DNA of 33,950 nucleotides from Gemmatimonadota bacterium (GTDB taxonomy: Bacteria > Gemmatimonadota > Gemmatimonadetes > Gemmatimonadales > GWC2-71-9), in NCBI GenBank assembly GCA_022562295.1, contig JADFPO010000030.1:1-33950 (forward strand), given 5' to 3'. Of the stretch, positions 1 to 7,675 are shown in pieces. How positions within the stretch are numbered: the first letter of the stretch is position 1; the number at the start of each line of letters is the position of its first letter. Both the position numbers and the translations under genes were made by a program. Under the pieces are notes generated by a model, which did no database searches, was not told the DNA's origin, and saw nothing but the letters and a program-made list of their open reading frames with translations.

Positions 1-1
1 G

Positions 2-1489
2 GCGCTGATGCTGGTGCTTGCGGTCTGGGGCTGGTTCCGCACACCGGCCTCTTCGGGGACGCCGACACGAGTGGTGATTCCGGTGCCCGATGGCTACCAG
101 ATGTTGTTCGGCCAGAACCCCCAGCTCGCGCTGTCCCCGGACGGCCGCACCCTGGTGTACTACACCGATGGGCTGCTCCATGTGAGATCGCTCGACAGCT
201 TCGACGACGTACCGCTTGCTGGAACCCAGGGAGCCTCGACCCCGTTCTTCTCGCCCGACGGAAAATGGATTGGATTCAGTAGTGGCGGGCTCATGAAGAT
301 TGCGGTGGAGGGAGGTCCGGTGCTGTCCATCCTGGATGCACACTCTAGACGCGGCGCAGATTGGAGCGCCGAAGGCAACATCGTCTATGTCCCGGCGCTT
401 GGGAGTTCGGGCGTGTGGCTGATGGCGGACGATGGAAGCGGCTCTCACCAGATCACGACCGTGTTGGACAGCGCGTTGGAGACGGCACACGCCTGGCCGC
501 AGCTCCTGCCTGATGGAAAGAGCGTGTTGTTCACCGTCATCGGGCCGAGTGGGGGATGGGGGGATGCGAGCCTCGTCGTCCAGGACATCGCGAGCGGCGA
601 ACGCCGTGCCGTGATCGAACGGGCCACCTACGGCCGGTACGTTTCCACCGGGCACATCGTCTACGCTCAGGCAGACGGAACGATTCTCGCCGTTCCGTTT
701 GATCTTGGGCGCCTCCGGGTGACGGGCGCTCCATTCCCGGTAGCGTCAGAAGTTCGCGTGGCGGTTTGGGGTGGCGCGGCTTCCTTTGCGGTATCAGATG
801 GCGGAACATTGGCGTTCGTTCGAGGCACGAGCGAGACTCGGTTCCTGCTGAACTGGCTCGACCGGGACGGTGAAGTGGTCCGACAACTGGGGCCTCCGCT
901 GAACGGTGCGTCGCGGACTGTCTCTCCGGACGGACGCCGCATTGCTTTCACACTCCGGCAGCCGGACCACAACGATATCTGGCTCGCGGATGCGGCCAGC
1001 GGCAGGCGCGAGCATTTCACGTTCGAGTCCACGGAAGATGAGACCCCCGTATGGTCGCCCGATGGCCAGCGGATCGCCTACAGCTCGGCGTGGACGGGGG
1101 AGGCGAGGCGCGTTTACGTGAAGCCGGTCGATGGCAGCTCCGAGGCCGAACTCATCTACACCGGGGATTATCATCTTCACCTCACCGACTGGTCGCCCGA
1201 CGGCAAATGGCTTGCCTTTTCCCAGTTTCATCCCCAGACCAGCACAGACATCTGGCTGGTGAGTACGGATGGTGAGGGGCAATTGGTTCCGGTGGTCACA
1301 ACCTTAGGTGTCCAGTGTCAGCGGTGTTTTCCCCGAACGGCCGGTGGATCGCATATCACTCGGATGAGTCGGGACGCTTTGAAGTGTACTCGGTGTCGTT
1401 TCCGGAGCTGGGTCCCAAGATCCAGGTTTCGGCGGACGGTGGTGCCGCGCCGCGGTGGAACGGGCGCGGGGATGAGCTGTTCTATGTGA
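2..1489 (+). CDS. PD40/WD40-like beta-propeller sensor, C-terminal part of a probable Ser/Thr kinase (5' partial, frameshifted)
   Basis: The frame is open from the left edge, so the true start lies outside the window. The first visible residues are a hydrophobic stretch (LMLVLAVWGWF), read as the end of a single membrane span. A series of TolB/PD40-type blades follows, marked by repeated 'SPDG' turns (LALSPDGRTLVYY, FFSPDGKWIGF, VSPDGRRIAF, VWSPDGQRIAYSS, DWSPDGKWLAF). In Gemmatimonadota and Acidobacteriota this layout is usually the periplasmic half of a membrane Ser/Thr kinase; the kinase domain would be upstream and is not seen here. Propeller-like sequence stops near 1300 and the remaining ORF to 1489 is unrelated Cys/Arg-rich sequence. 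The propeller continues in another frame from about 1312, so this is the 5' part of one frameshifted gene. Confidence 0.75.
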   Translation, partial: ALMLVLAVWGWFRTPASSGTPTRVVIPVPDGYQMLFGQNPQLALSPDGRTLVYYTDGLLHVRSLDSFDDVPLAGTQGASTPFFSPDGKWIGFSSGGLMKIAVEGGPVLSILDAHSRRGADWSAEGNIVYVPALGSSGVWLMADDGSGSHQITTVLDSALETAHAWPQLLPDGKSVLFTVIGPSGGWGDASLVVQDIASGERRAVIERATYGRYVSTGHIVYAQADGTILAVPFDLGRLRVTGAPFPVASEVRVAVWGGAASFAVSDGGTLAFVRGTSETRFLLNWLDRDGEVVRQLGPPLNGASRTVSPDGRRIAFTLRQPDHNDIWLADAASGRREHFTFESTEDETPVWSPDGQRIAYSSAWTGEARRVYVKPVDGSSEAELIYTGDYHLHLTDWSPDGKWLAFSQFHPQTSTDIWLVSTDGEGQLVPVVTTLGVQCQRCFPRTAGGSHITRMSRDALKCTRCRFRSWVPRSRFRRTVVPRRGGTGAGMSCSM

Positions 1490-1707
1490 GCCCGGACGGC
1501 GACATCACCGTGGTGTCCGTGAACACCCAGGGACGTTCGCTGAGATCCGGAACACCTCAGGCCTTGTTTCCAACCTCCATGGAGATCCCTCAATTCGATG
1601 TTACGCCGGACGGGCAGCACTTCGTTGTCCTGGCCCCGAACCCGGATGCGCCGGCACGGGAGATTCGGGTAGTGCTCAACTGGTTCGAGGAGTTGCGGCG
1701 AAGGTAG
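1315..1707 (+). CDS. Beta-propeller sensor, last blades (3' part of the frameshifted gene)
   Basis: This frame encodes further PD40 blades (VFSPNGRWIAYHSDESG, then VSPDGDITVVSV and FDVTPDGQHFVVL) and ends with 'VVLNWFEELRR', the usual C-terminus of the kinase-fused propeller family. The GTG at 1315 is merely the first possible start codon. It lies inside a blade, so the segment is almost surely the continuation of the upstream ORF after loss of one base (or gain of two) between about 1296 and 1314. The stop is followed by only 4 nt before the ATG of the permease gene, with AAGGTAGG as a plausible ribosome binding site. Propeller and permease are therefore probably co-transcribed. Whether the shift is a real mutation or an assembly error cannot be decided here. 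Confidence 0.7.
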   Translation: MSAVFSPNGRWIAYHSDESGRFEVYSVSFPELGPKIQVSADGGAAPRWNGRGDELFYVSPDGDITVVSVNTQGRSLRSGTPQALFPTSMEIPQFDVTPDGQHFVVLAPNPDAPAREIRVVLNWFEELRRR

Positions 1708-1711
1708 GACG

Positions 1712-4153
1712 ATGAACGAGTTGTTGAAGGATCTTCGCTACGGCGCGCGCATGCTGTACAAGACGCCCGGCGTCTCACTGGTGGCGATCGTTACGATGGC
1801 CATTGGCATCGGGGCCGTCACTTACCAGTTCAGCTCGTTTTATGCATTGACGATTCGCGGGCTGCCATTCGAGGACGGCGACCGCCTCGTGCGTATTTCG
1901 CAAACCATCGTTGCGGACGGCGTGACCGGAAGAAGCGTGCCGATCCACGACTTCGTGGATTGGCGCGAACAGCAGACCGTGTTCGAGGATCTGGCGGGAT
2001 TCTATTTCAGCAGCATCAACCTCGGCGACGAGGACCAACGTCCGGAACGATATTTCGGCACGTTCGTCACCGCGAACATGTTCTCCGAGGTGAACACCCA
2101 GCCGTTGATGGGCCGCGTGTTTCGTGGCGATGAGGATCGCGGCCACACTCCCCCGACCATCGTCCTCGGCCACAGCGTGTGGCAGGCTCGGTACGGCGGC
2201 GACCCCGACGTCATCGGCAAGGTGGTCCGCGCCAACGGCCTTCCAGCAGTCGTTATCGGCGTGATGCCGGAGGGCTTTCGCTTCCCCTTCGAAAACGATC
2301 TGTGGATGCCCCTCGCCATCGATCACACCGCGTTACGGCGGGGACAAGGCCCTCGCCTGTGGGTCATCGGACGACTCAAGAAAGACGTGAGCCTAGAGCA
2401 GGCGCAGGTCCAAATAACGGGCATATCCCAACGCCTCGCCGTCGAGTATCCCGCAACCAACGATGGCGTCGGCGCCGCCATTCGGTTCTATGCCGATGTT
2501 TTTTTACCCCCAGAATTCTCGACCCTCTTCTCGGTCGGATTCGCGGCGGCTTTCGGAGTGTTGATCATCGCATGCGCGAATCTGGCGAATCTCTTGCTGG
2601 CTCGCGCCGCCGTCCGGGTCAAGGAAATGGCGATTCGCACGGCCTTGGGAGCAAGCCGCGCCCGCGTGATCCGCCAGCTCATGGTCGAAGCTGCCATGAT
2701 GGCATTGATCGGAGGAATTGCGGGGGTGATCTTGGCAACATTGTTGATCGACACGCTCGAAACCGCTACAGAGTTTATCCGAAAGCCCTATTGGTACGAC
2801 ATCCGCACCGATCCCCCGGTGCTCATCTTTGCCATCGTCATGACCCTGGTAGCCAGCTTTGCGGCCGGAATAGTTCCTGCGCTCAAGGCGTCCGGGATCG
2901 ATGTGCACGAAGTGCTCAAGGATGAGAGCGCGGGATCGTCCAGTTTCCGCATGGGCCGGTTCAGCACGAGCCTGGTGATCGGTGAGATCGCGGTTTCCTG
3001 TGCCATGCTGGTCGCCGCCGGCATGGCGATCAAGAGCGTCATCAATTTCAGGAATCTCGACATGGGGTTCCAGACGGCGAACATGCTCACAGGGCGGGTG
3101 ACACTCGATGAAGCCGATTACCCGGACTCTGAGAGCCGGCTCCAGTTCTTCGACGACCTGCATCAACGTCTGGGCGCTCTGGTGGGTGTAGAGTCTGTGG
3201 CTTTCGTCGACCGTTTACCCGGGACCGGAGCCTATGAAGCCCGGTTCGGGGTGGAAGGTGGTTCGTATGTCACCGACCAGGACTATCCCAATGCCAACCG
3301 GGCCACGATATCACTAGGGTTCTTCCGCACGTTTGGCGTGAAACTTCTCGAGGGACGGGACTTCACGAGCCAGGATCGCGCCGAAGGTCTGCCGGTAGTC
3401 ATCATCAACCAGAGCTTCGCGCAACGGTACTTCCCTCGAGCATCGGCCGTGGGTAAACGGTTCCGCCTCGGCCGGTCGGAATCACGCCGCCGCTGGATGA
3501 CGGTTGTGGGTGTCGTGCCCGATCTCCACGTGGGTGAGGGAGACCTCGGCGGACTCAGAATCGGCAGCGTGACACCGGAACAGTTCTACACGCCGCTGGC
3601 TCAAGGACCGCCTAGCGCCATGAGGATGGCGATCGAAACCCGCGGGGATCCGCTGGCGATCGCGCCGGTCGTGCGTGATGCGGTCGCCGCGCTCGATCCC
3701 AACCTGCCAATCTACGAGGTGGACTCCATGGAGGGTGCCATCGAGTCGGCCACATGGATGTTCGGCATCTTGAGTTGGACGTTCTCCGTGTTTGGCGCAA
3801 TGGCACTGTTGATGTCGGCGATCGGTCTGTACGCTGTGATGGCATTCTCGGTGAATCGCCGCACGCAGGAGATGGGGATTCGTATTGCACTCGGTGCATG
3901 CGACAAAGACATCGTCGGACTGGTCTTGAAGAAGGGCATGACGCAAATCGGGATCGGCATGGCGATCGGATTGGCCCTGGGCGTGGCGTTGACCCGTCCC
4001 CTCCAGGTATTATCGTTCCGAGTCAACCCGCACGATCCGGCCGTTTACGCAGCGATAATCGTGACGCTGGCACTCACGGGCCTGCTCGCCTGTCTCGTTC
4101 CCGCGCACCGCGCAACCCGGGTGAATCTTGTTGCAGCACTGAAGGCGGAGTGA
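1712..4153 (+). CDS. ADOP-family duplicated ABC permease (MacB/FtsX-like)
   Basis: The 813-residue protein has the layout of the acidobacterial duplicated orphan permeases. It begins 'MNELLKDLRYGARML', followed by a membrane segment at about 20-45, a MacB-type periplasmic core, and an FtsX block at about 275-395 (IIACANLANLLLARA, then VKEMAIRTALGASRARVIRQ). A second membrane segment (about 418-440) and second periplasmic core follow, and the protein ends with a second FtsX block (RRTQEMGIRIALGA, then VPAHRATRVNLVAALKAE). No ATPase domain is present and none is encoded next to it, as is normal for this family. The substrate is unknown; export of a lipid or peptide, or tension-coupled signalling, are possibilities only. 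The gene follows the propeller sensor by 4 nt. ADOP genes are strongly enriched in Acidobacteriota and Gemmatimonadota, which supports the taxonomic guess. Confidence 0.9.
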   Translation: MNELLKDLRYGARMLYKTPGVSLVAIVTMAIGIGAVTYQFSSFYALTIRGLPFEDGDRLVRISQTIVADGVTGRSVPIHDFVDWREQQTVFEDLAGFYFSSINLGDEDQRPERYFGTFVTANMFSEVNTQPLMGRVFRGDEDRGHTPPTIVLGHSVWQARYGGDPDVIGKVVRANGLPAVVIGVMPEGFRFPFENDLWMPLAIDHTALRRGQGPRLWVIGRLKKDVSLEQAQVQITGISQRLAVEYPATNDGVGAAIRFYADVFLPPEFSTLFSVGFAAAFGVLIIACANLANLLLARAAVRVKEMAIRTALGASRARVIRQLMVEAAMMALIGGIAGVILATLLIDTLETATEFIRKPYWYDIRTDPPVLIFAIVMTLVASFAAGIVPALKASGIDVHEVLKDESAGSSSFRMGRFSTSLVIGEIAVSCAMLVAAGMAIKSVINFRNLDMGFQTANMLTGRVTLDEADYPDSESRLQFFDDLHQRLGALVGVESVAFVDRLPGTGAYEARFGVEGGSYVTDQDYPNANRATISLGFFRTFGVKLLEGRDFTSQDRAEGLPVVIINQSFAQRYFPRASAVGKRFRLGRSESRRRWMTVVGVVPDLHVGEGDLGGLRIGSVTPEQFYTPLAQGPPSAMRMAIETRGDPLAIAPVVRDAVAALDPNLPIYEVDSMEGAIESATWMFGILSWTFSVFGAMALLMSAIGLYAVMAFSVNRRTQEMGIRIALGACDKDIVGLVLKKGMTQIGIGMAIGLALGVALTRPLQVLSFRVNPHDPAVYAAIIVTLALTGLLACLVPAHRATRVNLVAALKAE

Positions 4154-4170
4154 ATGGAGAGTTACCGAGA

Positions 4171-4548
4171 ATGATCACCGCCATGAACCGGATCTATGTG
4201 GTGCCGGAGTACGCCGAGCAGTTCGAGCAGCGCTTCCGGGCACGGGCGCGGCTGGTGGACGGGATGCCCGGGTTTATCTGGAACAAGGTACTGCGCCCAG
4301 TCAATCCGGGAGACCCATACATCGTCTTGACGCTGTGGGAATCCCGGGCCGCGTTCGATGCGTGGGTACAGTCGGACGAGTTCGTGAAAGGGCATGCACG
4401 CTCCGGCACGCTTCCGCCAGAAGCGTTCGTGCAGCCGAGCCAGCTCGAGTTGCACGAGGTCTTCATGGACTCGAGCCAACCGGATCTGGAGCCGGAGCCC
4501 CGTGGCAAGCCAGTTGCCTTTCACGGCACGCAGGATGGCCAGCGTTGA
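4171..4548 (+). CDS. IsdG/HmoA-like heme-degrading monooxygenase (ABM superfamily)
   Basis: The protein has 125 residues when started at ATG 4171, which has GGAGAG about 10 nt upstream. The frame is open further upstream, but that part only shadows the permease gene. The fold signature is that of the antibiotic-biosynthesis-monooxygenase ferredoxin-like domain: 'MNRIYVVPEYAEQFEQRF', 'MPGFIWNKVLR', 'YIVLTLWESRAAFDAWVQSDEF'. The three residues that act in IsdG (Asn7, Trp67, His77) have counterparts at N6, W65 and H75 with the same spacing, so a heme-degrading role is more likely than a generic quinone or antibiotic monooxygenase. It would open heme to release iron in the cytoplasm. The Pro- and Glu-rich C-terminal tail of about 30 residues is not part of the domain. 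It lies 17 nt after the permease stop. Confidence 0.8.
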   Translation: MITAMNRIYVVPEYAEQFEQRFRARARLVDGMPGFIWNKVLRPVNPGDPYIVLTLWESRAAFDAWVQSDEFVKGHARSGTLPPEAFVQPSQLELHEVFMDSSQPDLEPEPRGKPVAFHGTQDGQR

Positions 4549-4610
4549 GCGGCAGCGGTGCGACTTGCCCGATTCGTGGCGGAGAACTTGTTCGAAGATG
4601 AAGACGAACA

Positions 4611-4660
4611 AGGACGGTCAAGGACGGTCTGGGACGGTCTGGGACGGTCTGGGACGACCT
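4611..4660. repeat. Five tandem decamers (RGGACGGTCT)
   Basis: Five consecutive 10-bp units start at 4611, 4621, 4631, 4641 and 4651. The core GGACGGTC is exact in the first four, and the fifth ends in GGACGACCT. They sit in the 233-bp non-coding gap between the IsdG-like gene and tRNA-Ser. The unit equals about one helical turn, so it could place protein sites on one face of the DNA, or it may simply be a slippage-prone repeat. No gene was seen in the rest of the gap. Confidence 0.85.
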
Positions 4661-4781
4661 TACGTCGACAGCGTCTTCGAACCGTCCTCGATCGACCTCA
4701 ACGTGCTTCTTCCTCTGTAAAATACCCCTCCGGCGGATTACTTTTCTCCTCCCGTCCGACAAAGCAATGGCGGCGGGCTTG

Positions 4782-4871
4782 GGAGAGGTGGCCGAGTGGC
4801 TGAAGGCGCCGGTTTGCTAAACCGTTATAGGGTTTAAAGCCCTATCGGGGGTTCGAATCCCCCCCTCTCCG
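4782..4871 (+). tRNA. tRNA-Ser (anticodon GCT)
   Basis: A 90-nt class II tRNA. The acceptor stem GGAGAGG (4782-4788) pairs with CCTCTCC (4864-4870), with G4871 as discriminator. The D arm contains GCCGAGTGGCTGAAGGC. The anticodon loop TTGCTAA has GCT at 4816-4818 and reads AGC/AGT serine codons. A long variable arm (TATAGGGTTTAAAGCCCTAT region) is typical of tRNA-Ser, and the T arm is GGGGG-TTCGAAT-CCCCC. The outermost anticodon-stem pair appears to be a C-T mismatch. CCA is not encoded. gltX starts 22 nt downstream. Confidence 0.97.
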
Positions 4872-4893
4872 TTTTCTCCAACCATCTAGCAAC

Positions 4894-6216
4894 ATGACGA
4901 ACTCGGGTCTGCGCGTCCGGTTCGCTCCCTCCCCCACGGGGTACCTCCACGTGGGGGGCGCGCGAACGGCGCTTTTTAATTGGCTGTACGCTCGCAAGAA
5001 GGGGGGAAAGTTCCTCCTCCGCATCGAGGATACGGACAAGCAGCGGTCCAGCGAGGAACACACCCAGGTGATTCTCGACGGCCTTCGCTGGCTGGGACTC
5101 GACTGGGACGAAGAGCCGGTGTTCCAGGGCGCCAGGCTGGAGCGCCACCAGGCGTGGGCCGAACAGGTGTTGGAAACGGGCCATGCCTACATGGACGACG
5201 GCGCCGCGCGGTTTCGCATGCCGGACGAGACCCTGGAATGGGAAGACGACGTGTACGGCCCCGTGTCGTTCGAGGGCAGTGACATCGAGGACTGGGTGAT
5301 CCTCCGATCCGACCGCACCCCCACATACAACTTCTCGGTCGTTGCCGACGACATCGACATGAAGGTGACCCATGTCATTCGCGGCAACGATCACTTATCC
5401 AACACGCCCAAACAGATCGCGGTGTACCGCGCGCTCGGCGTGGACCCACCGGCATTCGGCCACGTGCCGATGATCCACGGCACCGATGGCAGGAAGCTCT
5501 CGAAACGACACGGCGATACGGCAGTGGGCGATTACCGCAGGGTCGGGATTCTCCCCGGAGCGATGGCCAATTTCCTTTCGCTACTCGGCTGGAGCCCGGG
5601 GGACGACCGGGAACTGTATTTCGAGATCGGAGAGCTGGTCGAGGCGTTCTCGCTCGCAGGCATCCAGAAGAAGGCCGCCGTGTTCGATCCCACCAAGTTG
5701 GAGTGGATGAACGGCCAGCACCTGAGCCGCACGCCGCCCGAGGAGCTGCTCCCACTGGTGGCAACGGAATTGGCGGAGCGTTACGGCATCAACGCCGCTG
5801 CGCGCGCCGACGACGTGCTGCGGGCGTTGGAAGTCGTACGCATCAGGGCGCGCACCACGAACAACGCGGCGAAGCAAACGGCGGTTCGGCTGGACGCGCA
5901 GTATATCGAGCGGGACGCCAAGGCGGACAAACTCCTGCACAAGGACTTGAGTGGCTTCCGGCATGCCCTGGAGAAAGCCGCCGACCATCTGGATGACGTC
6001 GATCCGTCGTCGTGGCTTCCCGAACGGCTCGATACCGAGCTCCGGACGCTCGCCGAGCAGCTCGACATCGGACTCGGCAAGCTGTTGCAGCCGATCCGAA
6101 TCGCGCTCACCGGCGGGACGGTGTCGGAACCGGTGAACGACCTGCTGCACGCCGTGGGGAGGGAGGAATCACTCAGACGAATGCGCGCTGCGCTGTCGTG
6201 GGAGCCGCGGTCATAG
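4894..6216 (+). CDS. gltX: Glutamyl-tRNA synthetase, short form
   Basis: This class I synthetase charges tRNA-Glu in the cytoplasm. The N-terminal motif FAPSPTGYLHVGGARTALFN has the HIGH-type HVGG at 19-22, and the KMSKS-type KLSKR is at 201-205. 'RIEDTDKQRS' and 'VIRGNDHLSNTPKQ' are also diagnostic. The 440 residues are shorter than the usual 465-490. The loss lies at about residues 100-106, where 'GHAYM' runs almost directly into 'ARFRMPDE'. The stretch of roughly 40 residues that normally holds the CxC-type zinc-binding or equivalent connector insertion is missing. The C-terminal helical anticodon-binding domain is present (about 290-440). The ATG has no evident Shine-Dalgarno sequence and lies 22 nt behind tRNA-Ser, so the two are probably co-transcribed. 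No separate glutaminyl-tRNA synthetase is visible in the window. Confidence 0.96.
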   Translation: MTNSGLRVRFAPSPTGYLHVGGARTALFNWLYARKKGGKFLLRIEDTDKQRSSEEHTQVILDGLRWLGLDWDEEPVFQGARLERHQAWAEQVLETGHAYMDDGAARFRMPDETLEWEDDVYGPVSFEGSDIEDWVILRSDRTPTYNFSVVADDIDMKVTHVIRGNDHLSNTPKQIAVYRALGVDPPAFGHVPMIHGTDGRKLSKRHGDTAVGDYRRVGILPGAMANFLSLLGWSPGDDRELYFEIGELVEAFSLAGIQKKAAVFDPTKLEWMNGQHLSRTPPEELLPLVATELAERYGINAAARADDVLRALEVVRIRARTTNNAAKQTAVRLDAQYIERDAKADKLLHKDLSGFRHALEKAADHLDDVDPSSWLPERLDTELRTLAEQLDIGLGKLLQPIRIALTGGTVSEPVNDLLHAVGREESLRRMRAALSWEPRS

Positions 6217-6325
6217 AAAAACAGGTGTCGGGTGTCAGGTGTCGGGTTTCAGGTTCTAATGCGCCGGAATCGAACACGCCGCACCCTGACACCTGGCACC
6301 TAACACCTGACACCTGTTTTTTCCC
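6216..6325. repeat. Palindromic array of AGGTGTC-like heptamers
   Basis: The whole gap between gltX and the SulP gene is one inverted repeat. The left arm (about 6217-6256) is built of near-heptamers AGGTGTC, GGGTGTC, AGGTGTC, GGGTTTC, AGGTTC. The right arm (about 6282-6322) carries the reverse complement series CCTGACA, CCTGGCA, CCTAACA, CCTGACA, CCTG and ends in TTTTTT. The arms are separated by about 25 bp. The RNA could fold into a long hairpin followed by U residues and so may end gltX transcription. Its composition is that of an interspersed element rather than a simple terminator. The start codon of the next gene follows the T run directly. Confidence 0.8.
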
Positions 6326-7675
6326 ATGAATAGCCGCTCGACCCCTTCCCCCATCGAGTTGTTCAACAACGTCGTCGCCGGCCTGACGGTGAGCTTCGTG
6401 GCGATCAGTCTCGGGGCGGCGTTCGGCATCCTGTCCCAACGCGGCGCGTTCGCCGGCATCATATCGGCCGGGATCATCGCGCTGGTCACGTCACTGTTGG
6501 GCGGAACCAGAGTGCAGTGTTCCGGACCCACCGCGCCCATGACGGCCGTGTCCGCGGTCGTCATCGCCTTCGCGCACGACGAGCTGCTCGCAGAGATTCC
6601 CACCGCCAATCCCGACCACTTCATCAATGTCGTCTTCCTCCTCACCGGTGTAATCCTCTTGCTGGCGGCACTCCTCCGCTTGGGACGCTTCATCAACGTC
6701 GTGCCCAAGGTGGTGGTGTCGGGGTTCATGGACGGGATCGCAATCCTGATCTGGCTAGATCAGATCAAGAAACTCTTCGGGCTCGGGGGCGAGACCCGGT
6801 TTGGCGGCTCGCTCGCAAGCAACCTGGCACTCGCGGTGATCACGTTCGTGCTCGTCATGACGCTCCCCAGAATCCTCAAGGGCCTCGCGCCACGAGCATC
6901 CCGGTTCCTTCCGGCGACGCTCATGGCGATCGTCGGCGTGTCGATCGTGGCCAACGTCGCCGGCCTCGATGCCGAGCTTGTGAGTCTCGACACGACACTC
7001 GGATCGTTGGCAGACATCGGTTCGCTTATTGCGAGTCAGGTACCCCGCGACTGGTCCCTGAACATCCTCATTCCCGCCCTGGGGTTTGCGGCTCAGTTGG
7101 CAATGTTGGGGTATCTCGACACGCTGCTCACGTCGAAGGTGGTGGACAAACTCACGAGGGAAGACACGAAGCAAGACAGGGAACTTGCGGCACAGGGAAT
7201 CGCAAACGGCCTCATCGCGTTCGTCGGGGGAATCCCTGGGGCTCAAGCCACCATTCGGTCGGTCCTGATCATCAACGAGCGGGCCACCATGCGGCTAGCG
7301 GGGATCATGGTGGGCGTGTTCGTTCTCGTCGAGATGCTCATGTTTCAAAATCTCATCAGCCTCATTCCGCAGGCCGTGTTCGCAGGACTGCTGTTCAAGG
7401 TCGGATACGATGTTTTTGATTGGCTGCCGATGCGGCTGTACGCCCGCAGCCGGGTAGGCGCTCAAACCGAACTGGGCGCGTTCCTCGCCGGGTCGTCAAA
7501 CGCCTCACAGCACGTGACCCATTGGGAGGTGTTCTTCATCGTCGGGACGACGCTGGGGACGTTGTTGTGGAATCTGAACGCCGCGGTGATCGGGTTCAGC
7601 GTGTTGTTCTATGTCGTGAAGCGGGGGACGACGATATCAGACCTGGTCACCGAAACCGAAGGTTTGGAGGACTAG
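6326..7675 (+). CDS. SulP-family inorganic anion transporter lacking a STAS domain
   Basis: This 449-residue polytopic membrane protein has the SulP/SLC26 core: 'NVVAGLTVSFVAISLGAAFG' in the first helix, 'VQCSGPTAPMTAVSAVV' in the substrate-site region, 'VVPKVVVSGFMDGIAILIWLDQI', and 'YLDTLLTSKVVDKLT' followed by 'QGIANGLIAFVGGIPGAQATIRS'. It ends shortly after the last hydrophobic segment with an 18-residue acidic tail, so the cytoplasmic STAS regulatory domain of typical SulP proteins (usually over 550 residues) is absent. Sulfate, bicarbonate or another anion could be the substrate; the sequence does not decide. No Shine-Dalgarno sequence is seen before ATG 6326, which directly follows the T run of the palindromic repeat. 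Its stop codon lies in a hairpin shared with the convergent gene. Confidence 0.88.
   Translation: MNSRSTPSPIELFNNVVAGLTVSFVAISLGAAFGILSQRGAFAGIISAGIIALVTSLLGGTRVQCSGPTAPMTAVSAVVIAFAHDELLAEIPTANPDHFINVVFLLTGVILLLAALLRLGRFINVVPKVVVSGFMDGIAILIWLDQIKKLFGLGGETRFGGSLASNLALAVITFVLVMTLPRILKGLAPRASRFLPATLMAIVGVSIVANVAGLDAELVSLDTTLGSLADIGSLIASQVPRDWSLNILIPALGFAAQLAMLGYLDTLLTSKVVDKLTREDTKQDRELAAQGIANGLIAFVGGIPGAQATIRSVLIINERATMRLAGIMVGVFVLVEMLMFQNLISLIPQAVFAGLLFKVGYDVFDWLPMRLYARSRVGAQTELGAFLAGSSNASQHVTHWEVFFIVGTTLGTLLWNLNAAVIGFSVLFYVVKRGTTISDLVTETEGLED

Noticed and set aside
3754-4170. N-terminal extension of the IsdG-like protein
   Set aside because: It overlaps the permease gene in another frame and has no domain; ATG 4171 has its own ribosome binding site.
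4611-4660. Possible CRISPR-like array
   Set aside because: Units are 10 bp with no spacers and no cas genes nearby.
4718-4723. TAAAAT as -10 of a tRNA-Ser promoter
   Set aside because: No matching -35 at 16-18 bp and the distance to the tRNA is about 60 nt, so it is not listed as a promoter.
4834-5394. Antisense open frame over gltX on the - strand
   Set aside because: Its end reads through tRNA-Ser ('GGFEPPIGL' comes from the T arm) and the rest is the mirror of a clear gltX.
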